A stretch of 64,000 bases of DNA, taken from the NCBI RefSeq assembly GCF_026967925.1, contig NZ_JAPVBI010000002.1:310001-374000 (forward strand), in the 5' to 3' direction. This document shows, piece by piece, positions 25,485 through 34,024 of this stretch; the stretch's first letter is position 1, and each line of letters starts with the position of its first letter. Source of the stretch: Modestobacter sp. VKM Ac-2985. Lineage in GTDB: Bacteria; Actinomycetota; Actinomycetes; Mycobacteriales; Geodermatophilaceae. The notes beneath the pieces were generated by a model. It was not told the origin of the DNA. It searched no databases and was given only the letters and a program-made list of their open reading frames with translations. A program made the translations under genes and the position numbers.

Positions 25485-26966
25485 TCACGACCCGTGCTCC
25501 CGGACCCACGACTCCACGAAGGTCTCCTTCGGCGGGGTGGGCAGGTCGCGGCTGCGGGTCCAGCTGGAGACCGGCGGCGGCAGCGCGTTGGGCAACGTGG
25601 GCTTCCCGCGGGCGATCAGCCGGCCGAGCCGGGACGCCCGCTGGGCCAGGTGCCACAGCCGGGGGTGCGACATGACCTTCGCCAGGCCGCGGAAGGCGAC
25701 CGCCTCCGCCGTCGGCCGTTCCTGCGCCTCGACGTGCTCGGCGCGCAGGTGCACCAGGATCGACGGGATGTCGATCGCCACCGGGCAGACGTCGTAGCAG
25801 GCGCCGCAGAGCGAGGAGGCGAACGGCAGGGAGGCGTTGTCCTCCACCCCGGTCAGCATCGGGGAGAGCACCGCACCGATCGGCCCCGGGTACACCGAGC
25901 CGTAGGAGTGCCCGCCGGCCCGCTCGTAGACCGGGCAGACGTTCAGGCAGGCCGAGCAGCGGATGCAGTGCAGCGCCTCGCGGCCCACCTCGTCGGCGAG
26001 GACCGCGGTGCGGCCGTTGTCCAGCAGCACCAGGTGGAACTCCTGCGGCCCGTCGCCGGGGGTCACGCCGGCCCAGGTCGAGGTGTAGGGGTTCATCCGC
26101 TCGCCGGTGGAGGAGCGCGGCAGCAGCTGCAGGAACACCTCGAGGTCGCGCCAGGTGGGCACCACCTTCTCGATGCCCATGACGGTGATCAGCGTCTCCG
26201 GCAGGGTCAGGCACATCCGCCCGTTGCCCTCGCTCTCCACCACGGTGAGCGTGCCGGTCTCGGCGACGGCGAAGTTCGCCCCGCTCACCGCCACCCGGGC
26301 GCGCAGGAACCGCTCCCGCAGGTGGGTGCGGGCGGCCATCGCCAGCTGCCGGGGGTCGTCGGTGAGGTCGGGGTCGACGCCGGGGATGGTGCGGGCGAAG
26401 ATCTCCCGGATCTCGGCGCGGTTCTTGTGGATCGCCGGCACCAGGATGTGTGAGGGCTTGTCCTCCCCCAGCTGCACGATCAGCTCGGCCAGGTCGGTCT
26501 CGAAGACGTCGAGCCCGGCCGCCTCCAGCGCCTCGTTCAGGCCGATCTCCTGGGTGGCCATCGACTTGACCTTGACCACCTCGGACGTGCCGGTGGCCTG
26601 CACCAGCCGGGTGACGATCTCGTTGGCCTCGTTCGCGTCCCGGGCCCAGTGGACGACGCCGCCGCGTGCGGTGACCTGGCGCTCGAGCTCCTCCAGGTGG
26701 TCGTCGAGGCGGGCCATGGTGGCGGCCTTGAGCGCCCGGCCGGCCTCGCGCAGCTGCCCCCAGTCCGGCAGCTCGGCCACCACGCCGGCCCGCTTGCCGC
26801 GGATCGTGCTGGTGGCGTGGCCGAGGTTGGCCCGCAGCTGCCCGTCCCGCAGCGCGCCACGGGCGGCGTCCGGGAAGGACTGGTCGCCGCGCAGGTGGCC
26901 GACGCCGCGGGGGGCGGTGGGCAGGCCGAGGAACGTGGGCGCCTTCGGGGGCACGGTGGCGGTCAT
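25485..26966 (-). CDS. lutB: lactate utilisation iron-sulfur protein LutB
   Basis: A 493-residue LutB: an N-terminal LUD domain (about 60-300, with ANFAVAETGTLTVVESEGNGRM) and a C-terminal ferredoxin-like part with two 4Fe-4S motifs, CIRCSACLNVCPVYERAGGH and CGACYDVCPVAIDIP. It passes electrons from L-lactate, together with LutA and LutC. ATG 26966 overlaps the lutA stop by 4 nt, so translation is coupled. The C-terminus extends about 60 residues past the second cluster, as in other LutB proteins. Confidence 0.93.
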   Translation of the reverse strand: MTATVPPKAPTFLGLPTAPRGVGHLRGDQSFPDAARGALRDGQLRANLGHATSTIRGKRAGVVAELPDWGQLREAGRALKAATMARLDDHLEELERQVTARGGVVHWARDANEANEIVTRLVQATGTSEVVKVKSMATQEIGLNEALEAAGLDVFETDLAELIVQLGEDKPSHILVPAIHKNRAEIREIFARTIPGVDPDLTDDPRQLAMAARTHLRERFLRARVAVSGANFAVAETGTLTVVESEGNGRMCLTLPETLITVMGIEKVVPTWRDLEVFLQLLPRSSTGERMNPYTSTWAGVTPGDGPQEFHLVLLDNGRTAVLADEVGREALHCIRCSACLNVCPVYERAGGHSYGSVYPGPIGAVLSPMLTGVEDNASLPFASSLCGACYDVCPVAIDIPSILVHLRAEHVEAQERPTAEAVAFRGLAKVMSHPRLWHLAQRASRLGRLIARGKPTLPNALPPPVSSWTRSRDLPTPPKETFVESWVREHGS

Positions 26967-27736
26967 GCCGACACCGCCGGACGGGTCTGCTGATCGGGGG
27001 TCACGGCTTCCTCCGTCGAGGCGAGGATCTCGGCCAGGTGCACCGTGCGGGTGCCGGCCCGGAGCCGGGAGAGGCCGCCGCCGATGTGCATCAGGCAGGA
27101 GGCGTCCCCGGCGGTGCAGACCTCGGCGTGCGTGCCGAGGACGTTGGCCATCTTGTCGGTGAGCATCGCGGTGGAGGTGTCGGCGTTCTTCACCGCGAAC
27201 GTGCCGCCGAACCCGCAGCACTGCTCGGCGCCGGGGAGCTCGACCAGCTCCAGCCCGCGCACCGCCCGCAGCAGCTGGTAGGGCCGGTCGCCCACCTTCA
27301 GCAGCCGCAGCGAGTGGCAGGTCGGGTGGTAGGTGACCCGGTGCGGGTAGTAGGCGCCGACGTCGGTCACCCCCAGCACGTCGACCAGGAACTGGGACAG
27401 CTCGTAGGTGCGCCCGGCCAGCTCCTCGGCCTCGTCGGCCAGCCGGTGCTCACCGGCCCGGCGGGCGACCTCGGCCTGCTGGTGGTGGATGGAGGCCACG
27501 CAGGACCCCGACGGCGCCACGATCGCCTCCGCGCCGGCGAAGGCGCGCACGTGGTTGGCGACGATCGGCACCGCTTCCCGGCGGTAGCCGGTGTTGACGT
27601 GCATCTGCCCGCAACAGGACTGACCCGGCGGCACGACGACCTCGTGCCCCAGCCGTTGCAGCAGCGTGGCGGTGGCCCGGGCCACCGAGGGGGTCAGGGT
27701 GTCCACCAGGCAGGTGGCGAAGAGCGCGACCTTCAC
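26963..27736 (-). CDS. lutA: lactate utilisation protein LutA (CCG-domain Fe-S oxidoreductase)
   Basis: A 257-residue (Fe-S)-binding protein with the two CCG domains of the LutA/GlpC family: PGQSCCGQMHVNTGY (about 38-52) and AEQCCGFGGTFAVKN (about 180-195), plus CLVD near the N-terminus and TYHPTCHSLR. It is the probable catalytic subunit for L-lactate oxidation with LutB. GTG 27736 has a strong AGAGGAGGAG site. The gene follows the lacI-type regulator after 15 bp, so the order on the - strand is lacI-lutA-lutB-lutC, one operon. Confidence 0.93.
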   Translation of the reverse strand: MKVALFATCLVDTLTPSVARATATLLQRLGHEVVVPPGQSCCGQMHVNTGYRREAVPIVANHVRAFAGAEAIVAPSGSCVASIHHQQAEVARRAGEHRLADEAEELAGRTYELSQFLVDVLGVTDVGAYYPHRVTYHPTCHSLRLLKVGDRPYQLLRAVRGLELVELPGAEQCCGFGGTFAVKNADTSTAMLTDKMANVLGTHAEVCTAGDASCLMHIGGGLSRLRAGTRTVHLAEILASTEEAVTPDQQTRPAVSA

Positions 27737-27751
27737 GGGCGGCTCCTCCTC

Positions 27752-28786
27752 TCAGCTCGCGACGGTCGGGCGCGGGCGCCGGACCATGCTGGACTCGCGG
27801 ACGACGAGCATCGGCTCGAAGACGGGTTGGTCGTGCTGGTGCCCCTCGGCCGCAGCCTCGTCCAGCAACAGCTCCGCCGCGCGGCGACCCAGTTCCTGGC
27901 GGGGCTTGCGGACCGAGGTCAGCGGGACGGCGGCGGCTGCGGCGTAGTCGATGTCGTCGTAGCCGACGATGGCGACGTCGTCGGGCACCCGGACCCCCTG
28001 GCGCACCATCTCCTGCAGCACGCCCATCGCCAGCAGGTCGTTGGCGCAGACCGCGGCGGTGGGGCGCAGGCCGGCGGGCAGTCCGAGGACGTGGGACGCC
28101 GCCTCGCGGCCACCGGCCACGGTCAGCGTGTCCGGGGTGATCACGGTGAGCGCGTCGTCGGAGCCGGTGCCCTCGCGGACGGCGGCGACGACCCCCCGGT
28201 AGCGCTCCTGCAGCTGGGGCAGGCCGCCCGGGCCGCCGATGAAGGCGATCCGGCGGTGCCCGCGCTCGAGCAGGTGGTCGGCGGCCAGCCGGCCGCCGAG
28301 GACGTCGTCGACGGCGACGGCGCACTGGTCGGGGCCGGGGGCACGGCGGTCGAGCAGCACGACCGGCACGCCGCGCTGCCGGAGCGTCTCGATCTGCGGG
28401 GACAGCTCCGCGGTCGGGGTGAGGACGACGCCCCGCACCCGCTGCTCGGTGAGCACGTCCAGGTGGGCGGCCTCCTTCTCCGGTCGGCCGTCGGAGTTGC
28501 AGAGGATCACCGACAGCCCCTGCGCGTTGGCCACCTCCTCGACCCCGCGGGCGACGTCGGTGAAGAACGGGTTGGCGATGTCCAGCACCACCAGCCCGAT
28601 GGTGCGGCTGCGGCCGGCCCGGAGGTGGCGGGCCGACTCGTTGCGCACGAAGCCCAGCGCGGAGATGGCGCTCAGCACCCGTTCCCGGGTCCCGGGGCTG
28701 ACCGTGTCGGGCCGGTTGAGCACGTTGCTGACCGTGCCGACCGAGACGCCGGCGTGGACGGCGACGTCCCGGATGCTGGCGGTCAG
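27752..28786 (-). CDS. LacI-family transcriptional regulator with CTG start
   Basis: A 344-residue LacI-type repressor. The first ATG/GTG in frame (28723) would remove most of the DNA-binding domain. Upstream codons read L-TASIRDVAVHAGVSVGTVS, a perfect LacI helix-turn-helix, and the only start-like codon before the in-frame TAG is CTG 28784-28786, preceded by GAGGGGG at 5 nt. I therefore call a CTG start. The periplasmic-binding-like effector domain follows (RTIGLVVLDIANPFF, GGPGGLPQLQERYRG, AIVGYDDIDYA). It lies between lutABC (downstream, same strand) and the divergent rhamnose operon, whose operator at 28861-28872 is LacI-type. Likely effector: a rhamnose pathway metabolite; this is inference. 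Confidence 0.9.
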   Translation of the reverse strand: MTASIRDVAVHAGVSVGTVSNVLNRPDTVSPGTRERVLSAISALGFVRNESARHLRAGRSRTIGLVVLDIANPFFTDVARGVEEVANAQGLSVILCNSDGRPEKEAAHLDVLTEQRVRGVVLTPTAELSPQIETLRQRGVPVVLLDRRAPGPDQCAVAVDDVLGGRLAADHLLERGHRRIAFIGGPGGLPQLQERYRGVVAAVREGTGSDDALTVITPDTLTVAGGREAASHVLGLPAGLRPTAAVCANDLLAMGVLQEMVRQGVRVPDDVAIVGYDDIDYAAAAAVPLTSVRKPRQELGRRAAELLLDEAAAEGHQHDQPVFEPMLVVRESSMVRRPRPTVAS

Positions 28787-28815
28787 CGCTGCCCCCTCGG
28801 TTCCCGGTCGGCCCG

Positions 28816-28844
28816 TTGACCGCTCGCACGCAGCATCCTACTGT
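28816..28844 (+). promoter_or_regulatory. promoter of the rhaM-rhaI-rhaEW-rhaB operon
   Basis: -35 TTGACC (28816-28821), 17-bp spacer, -10 TACTGT (28839-28844). The start point would be near 28851, about 35 nt before the rhaM GTG. Confidence 0.65.
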
Positions 28845-28860
28845 GGCGCACAGCACCTTG

Positions 28861-28872
28861 TGAATCGTTTCA
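28861..28872. promoter_or_regulatory. LacI-type operator in the rhamnose promoter region
   Basis: TGAATCGTTTCA, a near-palindrome with perfect TGAA/TTCA ends around a central CG, the hallmark of LacI-family operators. It lies about 10 nt downstream of the expected transcription start, a position suited to repression. Confidence 0.65.
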
Positions 28873-28885
28873 GCGAGGAGGGCTC

Positions 28886-29245
28886 GTGCCCCGCGTCTGC
28901 TTCACCCTCCAGGTCCGGCCCGACCGGCTCGACGAGTACCGCGAGCGGCACGCCGCCGTCTGGCCGGAGATGCTTCGCGCACTCCGCGACGCCGGCTGGC
29001 GCGACTACCAGCTCTTCCTGCGCCCGGACGGGCTGCTCGTCGGCACCGTCGTCACCGACGACCTCGACGCCGCCCAGGCCGCCGTGGACACCGCCGAGGT
29101 GAGCGCCCGCTGGGAGGCCGAGATGGCCCCCTTCTTCGAGACCGGGGACGGCCGGGGCAAGTCCTCGCTCGACCTCGTCTTCGACCTCGACGCCCAGCTG
29201 CGGGCCGCCGGGGAGCACCCCACCACGAACGGAGAGACCCCGTGA
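28886..29245 (+). CDS. rhaM: L-rhamnose mutarotase
   Basis: A 119-residue RhaM/YiiL-family protein that interconverts alpha and beta anomers of L-rhamnose. It has the family's FTLQVRPDRLDEYRERHAAVWPEM start (His in the active site), the DYQLFLRPDGLLVGTV strand and a C-terminal region with EMAPFFE. GTG 28886 follows GAGGAGG. It overlaps rhaI by 4 nt (GTGA). First gene of the rhamnose operon, in accord with its role at the entry of the pathway. Confidence 0.92.
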   Translation: MPRVCFTLQVRPDRLDEYRERHAAVWPEMLRALRDAGWRDYQLFLRPDGLLVGTVVTDDLDAAQAAVDTAEVSARWEAEMAPFFETGDGRGKSSLDLVFDLDAQLRAAGEHPTTNGETP

Positions 29246-30414
29246 CCACCGACCTCCGCGCCAACGCCCTCGCCGCGTTGGCCGAGCAGACGATCGAGCT
29301 GCCCTCCTGGGCGTTCGGCAACGCCGGCACCCGCTTCAAGGTCTTCAGCACCCCCGGCGTCCCGCGCGACCCGTTCGAGAAGATCAGCGACGCCGCCCAG
29401 GTGCACCGGCACACCGGCGCCGCCCCCAGGGTCTCGCTGCACATCCCGTGGGACCTGGTCGACGACTTCGCCGAACTCGCCCAGCACGCCACCGACGAGG
29501 GCGTCTCCATCGGCGCGATCAACTCGAACCTGTTCCAGGCCGACGAGTACAAGCTCGGGTCGCTCACCCACGCCGACCCGGCGGTGCGGGCCAAGGCCGT
29601 GGCCCACCACGTGCAGTGCATCGACGTCATGCGGGCCACCGGCTCCACCGACCTGAAGATCTGGCTGCCGGACGGCACCAACTACCCGGGCCAGGACGAC
29701 ATCCGCGACCGGCAGGACCGGCTGGCCGAGTCGCTGCAGCAGATCTACGCCGAGCTCGACCCCGAGCACCGGCTGATCCTCGAGTACAAGTTCTACGAGC
29801 CGTACTTCTACACGATGGACATCCCCGACTGGGGCACCTCGCTGCTGCACTGCCTGGCCCTGGGCGAGCAGGCGAAGGTCGTGCTGGACACCGGCCACCA
29901 CGCGCCGAACACCAACATCGAGTTCATCGTCGCCCAACTGCTGCGGGTGGGCCGGCTCGGGGCCTTCGACTTCAACTCCCGCTTCTACGGCGACGACGAC
30001 CTGATCGTGGGCGCGGCCGACCCGTTCCAGCTGTTCCGGATCATGAACGAGATCGTCCGGGCCGACGCGCTCCGCCCGGACTCCGGCGTGAACTTCATGC
30101 TCGACCAGTGCCACAACATCGAGCCGAAGATCCCCGGTCAGATCCGCTCGGTGATGAACGTGCAGGAGGCCACCGCCAAGGCGCTGCTGGTCGATCGCGA
30201 GGCGCTGCGGGCCGCCCAGCAGTCCGGTGACGTGCTCGGCGCGAACGGCGCGCTGATGGACGCCTACAACACCGACGTCCGCCCGCTGCTCGCCGAGCTG
30301 CGCGAGTCGAAGGGCCTGGCCGGCGACCCCTACCGGGCCTACGCCGCCTCCGGGCACCAGGAGCAGATCGCCACCGAGCGCGTCGGAGGCCAGCAGGCCT
30401 CCTGGGGCGCCTGA
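29242..30414 (+). CDS. rhaI: L-rhamnose isomerase (RhaI type)
   Basis: Converts L-rhamnose to L-rhamnulose. The 390-residue TIM-barrel enzyme belongs to the RhaI type found in rhizobia and actinobacteria rather than to E. coli RhaA. Metal-site segments are visible: LILEYKFYEPYFYTMD, VVLDTGHHAPNTNIEF and GAFDFNSRFYGDDDL. The sequence around VSLHIPWDL and IGAINSNLFQ fits the family. Translation is coupled to rhaM by overlap, and rhaEW follows after 19 bp. Confidence 0.93.
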   Translation: MTTDLRANALAALAEQTIELPSWAFGNAGTRFKVFSTPGVPRDPFEKISDAAQVHRHTGAAPRVSLHIPWDLVDDFAELAQHATDEGVSIGAINSNLFQADEYKLGSLTHADPAVRAKAVAHHVQCIDVMRATGSTDLKIWLPDGTNYPGQDDIRDRQDRLAESLQQIYAELDPEHRLILEYKFYEPYFYTMDIPDWGTSLLHCLALGEQAKVVLDTGHHAPNTNIEFIVAQLLRVGRLGAFDFNSRFYGDDDLIVGAADPFQLFRIMNEIVRADALRPDSGVNFMLDQCHNIEPKIPGQIRSVMNVQEATAKALLVDREALRAAQQSGDVLGANGALMDAYNTDVRPLLAELRESKGLAGDPYRAYAASGHQEQIATERVGGQQASWGA

Positions 30415-30433
30415 GGAACTGGAGGACGACGAG

Positions 30434-32470
30434 ATGACGAACCCCGTGGTCAGTGACCTGCTCGCCCGCAGCAACCGCCTCGGCGCGGACCCGCGGAACA
30501 CCAACTACGCCGGTGGCAACACCTCCGCCGCCGGCACCGACACCGACCCGGTCACCGGGCAGCCGGTCGAGCTGCTCTGGGTGAAGGGCTCCGGCGGCGA
30601 CCTCGGCACCCTCACCGAGCCCGGCCTGGCCGTGCTCCGGCTGGACCGGCTGCGCTCGCTGGTCGACGTCTACCCCGGGGTGGACCGCGAGGACGAGATG
30701 GTCGCCGCGTTCGACCACTGCGCGTTCGGCCGGGGCCGGGCGGCGCCGTCGATCGACACCGCCATGCACGGGCTGGTCCGCGCGGCGCACGTCGACCACC
30801 TGCACCCCGACTCCGGCATCGCCCTGGCCACCGCCGCGGACGGCGAGGCGCTGACGGCCGAGTGCTTCGGCGACCGCGTCGTGTGGGTGCCGTGGCGCCG
30901 TCCCGGGTTCCAGCTGGGGCTGGACATCGCCGAGATCGCCGAGAAGAACCCGCAGGCCATCGGTGCCGTCCTGGGCGGCCACGGCATCACCGCCTGGGCC
31001 GACACCAGCGAGCAGTGCGAGGCCAACTCGCTGGAGATCATCCGGACGGCGGAGCGGTTCCTCGCCGAGCGCGGCCGGCCGCAGCCCTTCGGTGCGCCGC
31101 TCCCCGGGTACGAGGCGCTGCCGGAGGCCGAGCGCCGGGTCAGGGCGGCTGCCCTCTTCCCGGTGGTCCGCGGGCTGGCGAGCACCGACAAGCCGCAGGT
31201 CGGGCACCTCACCGACTCCGACGTCGTGCTGGACTTCCTGGCGTCGGCCGAGCACCCGCGACTGGCGGCACTGGGCACCTCCTGCCCCGACCACTTCCTG
31301 CGCACCAAGGTGCGCCCGCTGGTGGTCGACCTGCCGGCGTCCGCCCCCGTGGAGGACGTCGTGGCCCGGCTCGAGGAGCTGCACGAGGCCTACCGCGCCG
31401 ACTACGCGGCCTACTACGAGCGGCACGCGGGCCCGGACTCCCCCGCGATGCGCGGGGCGGACCCGGCGATCGTGCTGGTGCCCGGCGTCGGCATGTTCAG
31501 CTTCGGGGCGAACAAGCAGACCGCCCGGGTCGCCGGTGAGTTCTACGTCAACGCGATCAACGTGATGCGCGGCGCGGAGTCGGTCTCCACCTACGCGCCG
31601 ATCGACGAGAGCGAGAAGTTCCGGATCGAGTACTGGGCGCTGGAGGAGGCCAAGCTCGCCCGGATGCCGAAGCCCAAGCCGCTGGCCACCCGGGTCGCGC
31701 TGGTCACCGGCGCGGCGAGCGGGATCGGCAAGGCGATCGCCCAGCGGCTGGCCGCCGAGGGCGCGTGCGTCGTCGTCGCCGACCTGGACCTGGCCAAGGC
31801 GACCGAGGCCGCGGCGGAGATCGGCTCGGCCGACGTCGCGGTGGGCGTGGCGGCCGACGTCAGCGACGCCGCGGCGGTGGCCGCGGCGTTCCGCTCGGCC
31901 GTGCTGGCCTTCGGCGGGGTCGACCTGGTCGTCAACAACGCCGGGCTGTCGATCTCCAAGCCGCTGCTGGAGACCACCGAGGCCGACTGGGACCTGCAGC
32001 ACGACGTGATGGCCAAGGGATCGTTCCTGGTCTCCCGCGAGGCGGCCCGGATCATGATCGAGCAGGGGATGGGCGGCGACGTCGTCTACATCTCCAGCAA
32101 GAACGCGGTCTTCGCCGGCCCGAGCAACATCGCCTACTCCTCGACCAAGGCCGACCAGGCGCACCAGGTCCGACTGCTGGCCGCCGAGCTCGGTGAGCAC
32201 CAGATCCGGGTGAACGGCATCAACCCCGACGGCGTCGTCCGCGGCTCGGGGATCTTCGCCGGGGGCTGGGGCGCCAAGCGGGCCGCGGTCTACGGCGTCC
32301 CGGAGGAGGAGCTGGGCCAGTTCTACGCCCAGCGCACCCTGCTCAAGCGCGAGGTGCTGCCCGAGCACGTCGCCGACGCCGTCTTCGCGCTGACCGGCGG
32401 CGAGCTCACCCGCACGACCGGGCTGCACGTCCCGGTCGACTCCGGCGTCGCCGCCGCCTTCCTCCGATGA
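30434..32470 (+). CDS. rhaEW: bifunctional L-rhamnulose-1-phosphate aldolase / L-lactaldehyde dehydrogenase (SDR)
   Basis: A 678-residue fusion. Residues about 1-400 form a class II (zinc) aldolase with TNYAGGNTSAAG, HVDHLHPDS (metal His pair) and GGHGIT. Residues about 415-678 form a short-chain dehydrogenase with VTGAASGIGKA (NAD motif), NNAG, and the YSSTK catalytic Tyr-x3-Lys. The aldolase half cleaves rhamnulose 1-phosphate to DHAP and L-lactaldehyde, and the SDR half oxidises the latter to L-lactate (established for RhaEW). L-lactate is the substrate of the LutABC system encoded 3 kb away. GGAGG precedes ATG 30434. It overlaps rhaB by ATGA. Confidence 0.93.
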   Translation: MTNPVVSDLLARSNRLGADPRNTNYAGGNTSAAGTDTDPVTGQPVELLWVKGSGGDLGTLTEPGLAVLRLDRLRSLVDVYPGVDREDEMVAAFDHCAFGRGRAAPSIDTAMHGLVRAAHVDHLHPDSGIALATAADGEALTAECFGDRVVWVPWRRPGFQLGLDIAEIAEKNPQAIGAVLGGHGITAWADTSEQCEANSLEIIRTAERFLAERGRPQPFGAPLPGYEALPEAERRVRAAALFPVVRGLASTDKPQVGHLTDSDVVLDFLASAEHPRLAALGTSCPDHFLRTKVRPLVVDLPASAPVEDVVARLEELHEAYRADYAAYYERHAGPDSPAMRGADPAIVLVPGVGMFSFGANKQTARVAGEFYVNAINVMRGAESVSTYAPIDESEKFRIEYWALEEAKLARMPKPKPLATRVALVTGAASGIGKAIAQRLAAEGACVVVADLDLAKATEAAAEIGSADVAVGVAADVSDAAAVAAAFRSAVLAFGGVDLVVNNAGLSISKPLLETTEADWDLQHDVMAKGSFLVSREAARIMIEQGMGGDVVYISSKNAVFAGPSNIAYSSTKADQAHQVRLLAAELGEHQIRVNGINPDGVVRGSGIFAGGWGAKRAAVYGVPEEELGQFYAQRTLLKREVLPEHVADAVFALTGGELTRTTGLHVPVDSGVAAAFLR

Positions 32471-33984
32471 CCGACGACCACCAAAATGGCCATTTTGGTG
32501 GTCAGGGGGGTCGGGAGCTCACGCTCGCCGCTGTCGACCTGGGGGCCTCCAGTGGGCGGGTGATGGTGGGGCGGGTCGGCCCCGGGCGGTTGGAGCTGCA
32601 CGAGGTCAACCGGTTCGCCAACCGGCCGGTCCGGGTCGCCGGCACGTTGCACTGGGACGTGCTTGCGCTCTACGCCGGGGTGCTCGACGGCCTGCGGGCC
32701 GCCGGGCGGGACGTCGGGGGACTGGACGGCGTCGGCATCGACAGCTGGGCGGTCGACGTCGGGCTGCTGGACGCCGACGGCGCGCTGCTGGGCAACCCGG
32801 TGCACTACCGGGACGCCCGGCACGCCACCGCCGTCCCCGAGGTGCACGAGCTGGTGCCACCGGCCGAGCTCTACCGGGTCAACGGCCTGCAGCACCTGCC
32901 GTTCAACACCGTCTTCCAGCTCGCCGCGATGCGCGGGACGGCGGCGTTCCGGACCGCCGACCGGGCGCTGCTGATCCCGGACCTGCTGGCGCACTGGCTG
33001 ACCGGGGCGGTCGGCGCCGAGGTCACCAACGCCTCCACCACCGGCCTGCTGGACGCCACCAGCCGTCAGTGGGCGTGGGAGCTGATCGACCGCCTGGGCC
33101 TGCCGCGCCACCTCCTCCCACCGCTCACCCAGCCCGGCGACCGGCTGGGTGAGCTGACCGCCGACGTGCTCGCCGAGACCGGGCTGACCGGACCGGTCCC
33201 GGTGACCGCCGTCGGGTCGCACGACACCGCCTCGGCGGTGGTCGGGGTGCCGGCGGCGTCCGAGCGGTTCGCCTACGTCTCCTGCGGCACCTGGTCGCTG
33301 GTCGGTGTCGAACTCGACGCCCCGGTGCTCACCGAGGCCAGCCGGGAGGCCGGGTTCACCAACGAGCTCGGGGTGGACGGAACGGTCCGTCACCTGCGGA
33401 ACGTGATGGGGCTGTGGCTGCTGCAGGAGTCGTTGCGCACCTGGCAGTCGGCCGGGCTGCCGGCCGACCTCACCGAACTGCTGCACGCCGCGGCCCGGGA
33501 GCCGGCCTTCGGCGCGGTCGTCGACAGCGACGACGAGCGCTTCCTGCCGCCCGGCGACATGCCGGCCCGGATCGCGGAGGTCTGCCGGGAGACCGGGCAG
33601 ACGCCGCCGCAGAGCCAGGCCGCCACCGTGCGCTGCATCCTGGACAGCCTGGCGCTGGCCTACCGGCGCACGGTGCGCCAGGCGGCCGACCTCTCCGGGC
33701 GGTCCACGGACGTCGTCCACCTCGTCGGTGGCGGCGCTCGCAACACGCTGCTCTGCCAGCTCACCGCCGACGCCTGCGGGCTCCCGGTGCTCGCCGGGCC
33801 GGTGGAGGCGGCGGCGCTGGGCAACGTGCTGGTCCAGGCCCGCGCCGGGGGCGCGATCGGCGGCGGGCTGGCCGAGATGCGGACGCTGCTGCGGGCGACC
33901 CAGCAGGTCGTCCGGCACGACCCCCGCCCGTCCCAGGAGGCCGCCTGGCAGGCCGCGGAGGACCGGGTCCGGCACAGCCGCTGA
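32467..33984 (+). CDS. rhaB: rhamnulokinase
   Basis: A 505-residue FGGY-family kinase that makes L-rhamnulose 1-phosphate. It has AAVDLGASSGRVMVGRV (phosphate 1 motif), GIDSWAVDVGLLDADG, GSHDTASAV, the SCGTWSLVGVEL segment and the FGGY-like C-terminal VVHLVGGGARNTLLCQLTAD. Residues 3-13 (DDHQNGHFGGQ) come from a 28-bp AT-rich palindrome (32476-32503), so the true protein may carry an odd N-terminal extension compared with the paralogue at 44007, which starts closer to the domain. ATG 32467 overlaps the rhaEW stop. The operon ends at the hairpin at 33992-34019. Confidence 0.93.
   Translation: MTDDHQNGHFGGQGGRELTLAAVDLGASSGRVMVGRVGPGRLELHEVNRFANRPVRVAGTLHWDVLALYAGVLDGLRAAGRDVGGLDGVGIDSWAVDVGLLDADGALLGNPVHYRDARHATAVPEVHELVPPAELYRVNGLQHLPFNTVFQLAAMRGTAAFRTADRALLIPDLLAHWLTGAVGAEVTNASTTGLLDATSRQWAWELIDRLGLPRHLLPPLTQPGDRLGELTADVLAETGLTGPVPVTAVGSHDTASAVVGVPAASERFAYVSCGTWSLVGVELDAPVLTEASREAGFTNELGVDGTVRHLRNVMGLWLLQESLRTWQSAGLPADLTELLHAAAREPAFGAVVDSDDERFLPPGDMPARIAEVCRETGQTPPQSQAATVRCILDSLALAYRRTVRQAADLSGRSTDVVHLVGGGARNTLLCQLTADACGLPVLAGPVEAAALGNVLVQARAGGAIGGGLAEMRTLLRATQQVVRHDPRPSQEAAWQAAEDRVRHSR
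32476..32503. repeat. 28-bp perfect palindrome with AT-rich core, inside rhaB codons 4-12
   Basis: Half-site GACCACCAAAATGG followed by its exact reverse complement. The core AAAATGGCCATTTT is strikingly A/T-rich for this genome. It encodes part of DDHQNGHFGGQ at the rhaB N-terminus. No second copy is seen in the window. It may be a copy of a small dispersed palindromic element or an operator. Confidence 0.7.
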
Positions 33985-33991
33985 CCTGACA

Positions 33992-34019
33992 GGAGCCCGG
34001 CCCGGGGGAGCCGGGCTCC
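33992..34019. terminator. bidirectional terminator between the two sugar operons
   Basis: GGAGCCCGGC (33992-34001) pairs with GCCGGGCTCC (34010-34019) over 10 bp with an 8-nt loop, between convergent stops at 33984 and 34025. Confidence 0.85.
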
Positions 34020-34024
34020 CGCGG

